Assembly: GCA_049969935.1 (NCBI GenBank)
Contig: JBMFNX010000009.1
Coordinates: forward strand, 1 to 45,456
Origin: JACIWG01 sp049969935
GTDB taxonomy: Archaea > Thermoproteota > Nitrososphaeria > JACIWG01
Direction: 5' to 3'
DNA: 45,456 nucleotides
Below, piece after piece: positions 41,092 through 45,456 of the stretch; within the stretch, counting starts at the first letter, position 1; the number at the start of each line of letters is the position of its first letter. The notes beneath the pieces were generated by a model that was not told the DNA's origin, did no database searches, and worked only from the letters and a program-made list of their open reading frames with translations. Made by a program: the position numbers and the translations under genes.

Positions 41092-42048
41092 TTAGCCTGT
41101 AGTTATAAGGTAATCTCTGATACCATTCTCTGTAATATCTGCTAGAAATCCCTTTAAAATCCCTTCAGTATATTCGCTTCCAGGGTTAACGCACAAGGTT
41201 CTTCCTATCTTAAATATTCCACGTGACTCATGTATGTGGCCGTGGAGTCCTAAGAGAGGCTGATATTTTTCAATCGCTTTTCTCACTGAAATGCTTCCAA
41301 CGTTAACCATGTCCACTCCTCCAGTAGGTAACGCTACAGGCTTTAGATTTTCATCAAGTTTTGGCGCTAAATCTAAAGGTGTTCCATAGGGTGGCACATG
41401 AATATTAAATATACAGTTTTTAAGATCTTTAACTTGAGAAACGAGTTTCTCAATCTTCTGCTCTATTACCTCTTCTTCCATGTCCCTTATACAGTGCCAA
41501 GGTGTAATATTCGAAACCCCCAAAGTAATCATTTCATGAAACTCATCGATTCTGACGACCTGTTCTTCTGGATAAATTATGTATTTTGAACTTTTTAGGT
41601 ATTCGTCAACGATTCTGCTATCATCATTTCCAGGAGAAATATAGCATTTTACATTTTTATCTTTAAGTTTACTTTCAGCAATAGAAAGCCACCTTTTTAT
41701 CATTTCAACAACAAGTGTTTCAAAGAGTTCCTCCTGCCTTTTTTTGTCCGAAGAAAATTCGTTAAACTCTTCCTCACTCATTAAATGAGGATAAAATCCT
41801 ATAGACCTTATTCTCTTCTCCATTACAGCAACTTCGTTTTCAGAATTTAACACAAAATTTTCTCCCAAAAACTTCAGATACACTTTCCCATCTTTCTTTT
41901 TAACAAGGGGCACTATCGTTTTAAATGTAATGTCTCCGCCCAAAATAATGCAGTTCGCTTTATAAAATTGGCCTGCGTTAAGGAATTTTATAAAACATCT
42001 TTCAGAACCGTGAACGTCTGTGGTAAAAAAAATGCGGGTTCGGGGCAT
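41092..42048 (-). CDS. Calcineurin-like metallophosphoesterase
   Basis: A 318-residue protein with the metallophosphoesterase motif set: 'RIFFTTDVHGSERCFIKFLN' (D-x-H, Asp11/His13), 'CIILGGDITFKT' (GGD, Asp39), 'ISPGNDDSRIVDEYLK' (GND), 'NCIFNIHVPPYG' (His) and 'GLHGHIHESRG' (G-x-H). It should hydrolyse a phosphomonoester or diester with two metals; the substrate is unknown. Coupled by a 14-base gap to the upstream permease gene. Confidence 0.88.
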   Translation of the reverse strand: MPRTRIFFTTDVHGSERCFIKFLNAGQFYKANCIILGGDITFKTIVPLVKKKDGKVYLKFLGENFVLNSENEVAVMEKRIRSIGFYPHLMSEEEFNEFSSDKKRQEELFETLVVEMIKRWLSIAESKLKDKNVKCYISPGNDDSRIVDEYLKSSKYIIYPEEQVVRIDEFHEMITLGVSNITPWHCIRDMEEEVIEQKIEKLVSQVKDLKNCIFNIHVPPYGTPLDLAPKLDENLKPVALPTGGVDMVNVGSISVRKAIEKYQPLLGLHGHIHESRGIFKIGRTLCVNPGSEYTEGILKGFLADITENGIRDYLITTG

Positions 42049-42062
42049 TTTCCAACCCCTAT

Positions 42063-43625
42063 CTATTCGGGCGGTATCTCTTTAAATGTTAACTCAAGCG
42101 GTATACCCTTTACTCTATGGTACACTGAAGATATCAAGTATATAATGAAGCCGACCACGAAAATTCCGAATGTGAAGATGATGTAGGTCTCGTTTAATGT
42201 TCCAGCAATTGCTGGAGTCAAGCTAGCGTATGCAATATATATGCTTGCTATAAGACTTAATATTCCAAGCAATGTTATTAGAGGTAGCCCAAGAACCTTT
42301 CTTTTAACCATTGCAGGAGCCGTTTCAAAAATGTCCCTTCTAACATACGGTAACACGATTCCGGCAATAGAAACCATAGCTATCTCAAGCGACCAGCCTG
42401 TAACAACGTATGCGACATAGCTTAAAATGGGTGTGAACAGCCAAAGTGCCTCAAATATAATTGAAAGTATTGTAATAAATATTAGTGCCACGTATGGAGA
42501 ATTATAGCGTTCATCAACTTTAGAAAATATCTGTGGTAGTACTCTGTCAAAGGACCATGAAAAGATAAGTCTAACCGCTGTAAACATGTAAGTTAATCCG
42601 CATGCTAATGGAACTATTGCCCAAGTCAGAACTATAATAGCTGAAACTAGCTTATTCTCTAAAACGGTCATTGCAAGAAGATGGAATGCTGGTGCAAATG
42701 GTAGAGTATAATCAGGACTTCTCATTACTGAAAGATAAGATATTGCTCCAACGAACTGTGCTCCCATAGCATTGTATGTTGCAGCATAAATGAGCCAAGT
42801 AATTAACGTGAACACAAGTATTCCTCCAGCAATGGCAATAAACTGTGCCTTCCTAACCTCCTTAACCTCCCCCGCAATGTATACTGAAAGATTGAATCCA
42901 GTAAAATTGAGTATAGTATAAATTATTCCAAGCATTGTAGCACTAAACACGAAACCTGAAGGGTGTCCGTTTGCGATTGCCTTAGAAATTATATCCTGAT
43001 AATTCATTCCAGTACTTTGACTAAATACTGTAGCAAATGTTTCAGGCCGCATCAACAGCAATGTTATAACATATGCGGCGATTCCCACTATAATGAGTAT
43101 AAATGATGCCCAGACTGCCTTAACAAACGCTCTTGCTCCACGAATCGTGATAACAGCGCAAACTGCATAATATACCACTCCAAGAAGCATCATAACGTAA
43201 GGGTCGCTGAGAAGATTCGCAATATTTCCATAACCTAAGTATGATAGGAATGGCGTAAGTCCCCATTGTATGGCCCAAGGAATTTCCATGCCAACGAAAG
43301 CCATTAGAACTATGAAGATAAAGAAAACCATCGAAAAACCTATTGCAGGATGTAGAATACGTGTAGCCCAAACATAGTCTCCTCCTGAACGTGGCATTAT
43401 AACAGAAAAGAGTGCGTAAAATAATCCAATCACCAAGCAGACAGGCGCTGCAACCCATGCAGTAAGTGTTAGATCAACCCCTGGAAATAATCCAGCAGCC
43501 CACATTCCATACAAGTAAACAGCGCCAGGTCCCATGACAATAACGTTAAAAATTAGTGCATCCCATGCAGAAATATTTCGAACAAGCCCCGAAGCCTTTC
43601 TAACGAAAAGCTCTTGCTTCTCCAT
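42063..43625 (-). CDS. APC-family amino acid permease
   Basis: A permease of about 520 residues with 12-13 membrane helices. The N-terminus 'RKASGLVRNISAWDALIFNV' followed by 'GPGAVYLYG' is the helix-1 unwound region of the APC (amino acid-polyamine-organocation) superfamily. 'MPRSGGDYVWATRILHPAIGF' is the conserved helix 2-3 loop ('PrsGGdYvy.sR'). 'NFTGFNLSVYIAGEVKEVRK' is the helix 6 region with the usual 'aGE.k'. The start is an ATG; a GTG three codons upstream (43634) is possible. Substrate unknown, presumably an amino acid or related amine. First in the minus-strand row with the phosphoesterase. Confidence 0.93.
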   Translation of the reverse strand: MEKQELFVRKASGLVRNISAWDALIFNVIVMGPGAVYLYGMWAAGLFPGVDLTLTAWVAAPVCLVIGLFYALFSVIMPRSGGDYVWATRILHPAIGFSMVFFIFIVLMAFVGMEIPWAIQWGLTPFLSYLGYGNIANLLSDPYVMMLLGVVYYAVCAVITIRGARAFVKAVWASFILIIVGIAAYVITLLLMRPETFATVFSQSTGMNYQDIISKAIANGHPSGFVFSATMLGIIYTILNFTGFNLSVYIAGEVKEVRKAQFIAIAGGILVFTLITWLIYAATYNAMGAQFVGAISYLSVMRSPDYTLPFAPAFHLLAMTVLENKLVSAIIVLTWAIVPLACGLTYMFTAVRLIFSWSFDRVLPQIFSKVDERYNSPYVALIFITILSIIFEALWLFTPILSYVAYVVTGWSLEIAMVSIAGIVLPYVRRDIFETAPAMVKRKVLGLPLITLLGILSLIASIYIAYASLTPAIAGTLNETYIIFTFGIFVVGFIIYLISSVYHRVKGIPLELTFKEIPPE

Positions 43626-43735
43626 GACTTCCACATAACTAAACTATGGTATTTAAATTTATTTTTTATTTAATGAACTCCAAGTTTTTTCCACAAAGTT
43701 TAAATAAGAATAAAATTCTAAAATGTTAGAGGCCA

Positions 43736-44606
43736 ATGCCTCTAGCTGAAGAATTTCTTGAAAGACTGGAAAAGGACAGAGAGTTCAGGTTAGCGGTAGC
43801 TGGACTTATAGGCTACAGCGAAATATTAGAGCGCCTTGGTGAGCATGATAGGAAGTTTGAAGAGCTTTTGGTTGAGTTGAGAAGGCATGGTGATATATTG
43901 CAGGAGCATACTAGGAAGCTTGGTGAGCATGATAGGAAGTTTGAAGAGCTTTTGGTTGAGTTGAGAAGGCATGGTGATATATTGCAGGAGCATACNNNNN
44001 NNNNNNNNNNNNNNNNNNNNNNNNNNNNNNNNNNNNNNNNNNNNNNNNNNNNNNNNNNNNNNNNNNNNNNNNNNNNNNNNNNNNNNNNNNNNNNCTAGGA
44101 AGCTTGGTGAGCATGATAGGAAGTTTGAAGAGCTTGACAAAAAGTTTTCCTCTCTAGAAAAGAGTGTCACCCTATTGGGAAAAAGAATTGAAGTCACTAT
44201 AGGAAGCATGGGTCGAAGGTGGGGGACGGAGCTTGAAAGGACAGTTCTCGAAATATTTAGAGAAGTTTTAGAGGAAAAGGGTATAGAGCCTGGGAGAGTA
44301 TCAAAGTTTAGGCTAAAGGATGAAGATGGAACTTATACTGGAGTAAAAGGTAAAATAATTGAAGTCGATATTTTGGTAAGCAACGATAAACTTTACCTTA
44401 TAGAAGTAAAGTCTCATGTGGAACTTGACCATATCCAATGGCTTTATGAAAAGATTAAACCTGTAGAAAGGGCTTTGAACAGGAAGGTTGAGAAGACATT
44501 TATTGTCGCTGTCAACATTGATGAAGACGCTTACGATAAGGCAAGAGAACTTGGCATAGAAGTTGTGGCTGGAAACATAATTAAGTCTATAGAAGAGCAT
44601 ACATAA
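43736..44606 (+). CDS. DUF3782-like protein with 28-residue repeats and PD-(D/E)XK nuclease end (interrupted by gap)
   Basis: The N-terminal 35 residues ('LAEEFLERLEKDREFRLAVA') lead into tandem 28-residue heptad-type repeats 'LGEHDRKFEELLVELRRHGD' + 'ILQEHTRK', predicted to form a long coiled coil. The assembly gap at 43996-44094 cuts the array and shifts the frame. After it come one more repeat, 'EHDRKFEELDKKFSSLEKSV', and a C-terminal domain with 'GTELERTVLEIF' (Glu), 'KIIEVDILVSNDKLYLIEVK' (Asp, then E-x-K) and 'SHVELDHIQWL', a PD-(D/E)XK nuclease-like core as in DUF3782 proteins. Coiled-coil plus nuclease-like domain is common in this archaeal family; function is unknown. Confidence 0.8.
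43835..44171 (+). repeat. 84-bp tandem repeat (28 codons)
   Basis: Unit 1 is 43835-43918 and unit 2 is 43919-43995 (cut by the gap); part of a further unit starts at 44103 after it. The bases 'cttggtgagcatgatagg' begin every copy and copies are almost identical, indicating recent duplication or homogenisation. Unit length of four heptads keeps the coiled coil in phase. Confidence 0.85.
43996..44094. other. Assembly gap (99 N) inside the repeat array
   Basis: The gap lies in the 84-bp repeats. Bases on both sides match the repeat. For one reading frame through it, the number of N must be 2 modulo 3, and for whole repeats 83 or 167; 99 fits neither, so it is a placeholder length and the frame break here is artificial. 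Confidence 0.9.
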
Positions 44607-44679
44607 AATTTTTAGACTAAGTTAAGGTTACAGCTTTTCCTTGAGGCTTTCATTTGCTTAAAGATTAAGTGACCATTAA

Positions 44680-45024
44680 ATGAAATGCTGTTTCTCTTGT
44701 AAGCATTGGGATGATGCCTCCAAAAAGGTTCCAGTCGATGTGAAAAAGGTTCCTAAAGTAGACGAATACATAGAAGTTATTTTCAATAATAAAAAGGTTT
44801 ATATTCACTCATGGGAATGGGTGACAAAAGAGCGGATAAGCTTAAAAGCACTTTTAAGGAAAAGGTTATGCTTTTACGGAAAAGGTGTCATTGAACCATG
44901 GGATGAATGCGAAAATTATATTCCAAAATATTCTATTGGGCTCGTCTATTGTAAAATTAAAGGAGAATGCGAATTTTCTAAAATTTGTCCAAAATACCCG
45001 TCTCTTTTTTCATACATTTCATAA
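44680..45024 (+). CDS. Small Cys-rich hypothetical protein
   Basis: A 114-residue protein I do not recognise. It has nine cysteines arranged as 'MKCCFSCKHWDDAS' at the N-terminus, 'RLCFYGKG', 'WDECENYIP', and 'VYCKIKGECEFSKICPKYP' at the C-terminus. This spacing suggests binding of zinc or an Fe-S cluster. The middle, 'VPKVDEYIEVIFNNKKVYIHS', is a beta strand pair. No homologous neighbour gives a role. The ATG follows an AT-rich leader. Confidence 0.6.
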   Translation: MKCCFSCKHWDDASKKVPVDVKKVPKVDEYIEVIFNNKKVYIHSWEWVTKERISLKALLRKRLCFYGKGVIEPWDECENYIPKYSIGLVYCKIKGECEFSKICPKYPSLFSYIS

Positions 45025-45062
45025 ACTTTACGCAAAATATTAATAAACTTATATTTAAATCT

Positions 45063-45340
45063 TCAAATATTGTAGTATAATTTATATTTCAAATTCCTCA
45101 TCCTTTCTGAAAACTCTTTAAACCCATTCTCATTCTTCAATTCTTCGAAAACCCTCTTTACTTCTGGAACCATATCAAACCCTCTATCTGAAGAAACAAT
45201 CTCCTTTATATTCAATCTTTTCATTACACCTAAATTAATTAAATCAGATATTCCAAGAGGGTATTTTCCAAAGTTTTCCGCCGCAAACTCTTCATCCTCC
45301 AAAGTTGGATTCACTATCTTTAAATTAGCAAATGAAGGGG
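45063..45340 (-). pseudogene. PIN-domain toxin (VapC-like), N-terminal truncated
   Basis: 'PLGISDLINLGVMKRLNIKE' followed by 'IVSSDRGFDMVPEVKRVFEE' is the C-terminal half of a PIN ribonuclease, with the late acidic residues in 'ISDL' and 'SSDRGFD'. The N-terminal half with the first Asp is absent: upstream bases (45341-45398) read 'HPTSKECGVSLFPQAP', which is unlike a PIN fold and borders a hairpin at 45360. A 30-residue tail follows the domain. No antitoxin gene is visible in the window at this end. Probably cut by a mobile element end. Confidence 0.6.
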
Positions 45341-45359
45341 CTTGGGGAAACAAAGAAAC

Positions 45360-45380
45360 CCCACACTCTTTAGAGGTGGG
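45360..45380 (-). other. Hairpin next to the truncated PIN gene, possible IS200/IS605 end
   Basis: The bases 'cccac-a-ctc-ttta-gag-gtggg' form a strong stem-loop with one bulge. A short hairpin just inside the end of an interrupted gene is the look of an IS200/IS605 end, and such elements are present twice elsewhere in the window, but these bases are not the same as those ends and the element would lie off the right edge. Confidence 0.35.
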
Positions 45381-45456
45381 ATGAATTTGTGTCCCCAATG
45401 CTTAAATATATGTCAAATGCACATATAAAGAAGTATGTAGAGGAGCAGAAATGCTG

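Noticed and set aside
43835..44171. CRISPR or other non-coding direct repeats.
   Set aside because: The 84-bp units are contiguous without spacers, keep one reading frame and encode heptads.
45398..45456. A plus-strand ORF (MLKYMSNAHIKKYVEEQK) running off the right edge.
   Set aside because: Too short to judge, and it overlaps possible element-end sequence; no family is recognised.
1..45456. tRNA and rRNA genes.
   Set aside because: Scanning for the T-arm consensus gave only hits inside coding sequence such as gcvT, with no cloverleaf.

Overview
The window is AT-rich DNA from an archaeon, most likely an anaerobic member of the TACK (Thermoproteota-like) lineages. The evidence is class III (archaeal pilin) signal peptides with a TadC/FlaJ-type pilus membrane protein, the PorCDAB four-subunit 2-oxoacid:ferredoxin oxidoreductase, an F420H2/O2-type flavodiiron protein, a pair resembling the two-protein archaeal lipoyl synthase (LipS1/LipS2), an AN1 zinc finger fused to a site-2 protease, and TATA boxes about 25-30 bp before start codons with leaderless starts. 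The phylum is inference. No rRNA, tRNA or CRISPR array was seen. One assembly gap (99 N) lies at 43996-44094.

Layout. 1-4.4 kb is a scrap region: a half-size EamA transporter, a TnpB (IS200/IS605 OrfB) gene split into a middle part (814) and a C-terminal part (3637), a truncated IS5-like transposase, a two-gene secreted-protein unit (DUF6345-like protein plus a partner), and the frameshifted C-terminal half of an MFS transporter. 4.4-9.8 kb is a surface-glycan cluster: methyltransferase, frameshifted GT2, GT4, an MraY/Alg7-like phosphoglycosyltransferase and a GT-C-like membrane protein. 10.2-19.2 kb is a type IV pilus-like locus: a divergent pilin, a 612-aa TadC/FlaJ-like platform protein, then a tightly packed operon of five membrane-anchored or pilin-like proteins and an Ig-repeat surface protein. 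No assembly ATPase or prepilin peptidase is present. 19.2-20.4 kb is debris: an AbrB antitoxin, a DUF4143 ATPase and a second IS200/IS605 right-end remnant. 20.4-24.1 kb is a minus-strand luxE-luxC-SDR operon (carboxylic acid activation and reduction) in which luxE and luxC both carry lesions.

24.3-31.6 kb holds an MFS transporter behind two copies of a near-palindrome, a NAD kinase-like protein fused to a winged helix and lacking the usual GGDG motif, an AbrB-type protein, GcvT, the LipS1/LipS2-like pair and a sugar isomerase-like TIM barrel. 31.9-39.4 kb is central metabolism: S2P protease, DUF72, a glyoxylate carboligase-like ThDP enzyme, a flavodiiron protein and the divergent porCDAB operon. 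39.5-43.6 kb is a minus-strand group of amino-acid permease, metallophosphoesterase, cysteine hydrolase and nucleotidyltransferase-like protein. 43.7-45.4 kb has a DUF3782-like nuclease with a 28-aa repeat broken by the gap, a Cys-rich small protein and a truncated PIN toxin.

A recurring theme is gene decay. At least seven genes have frameshifts or stops, several of them at A/T or C runs, while the core metabolic genes are intact. Either accessory genes are eroding here or the assembly has homopolymer errors. The most interesting items are the NAD kinase-wHTH fusion, the glyoxylate carboligase-like enzyme that keeps the ThDP glutamate, the pilus-like operon with its unusual large subunits, the archaeal luxCE set, and the paired operator upstream of the MFS gene.
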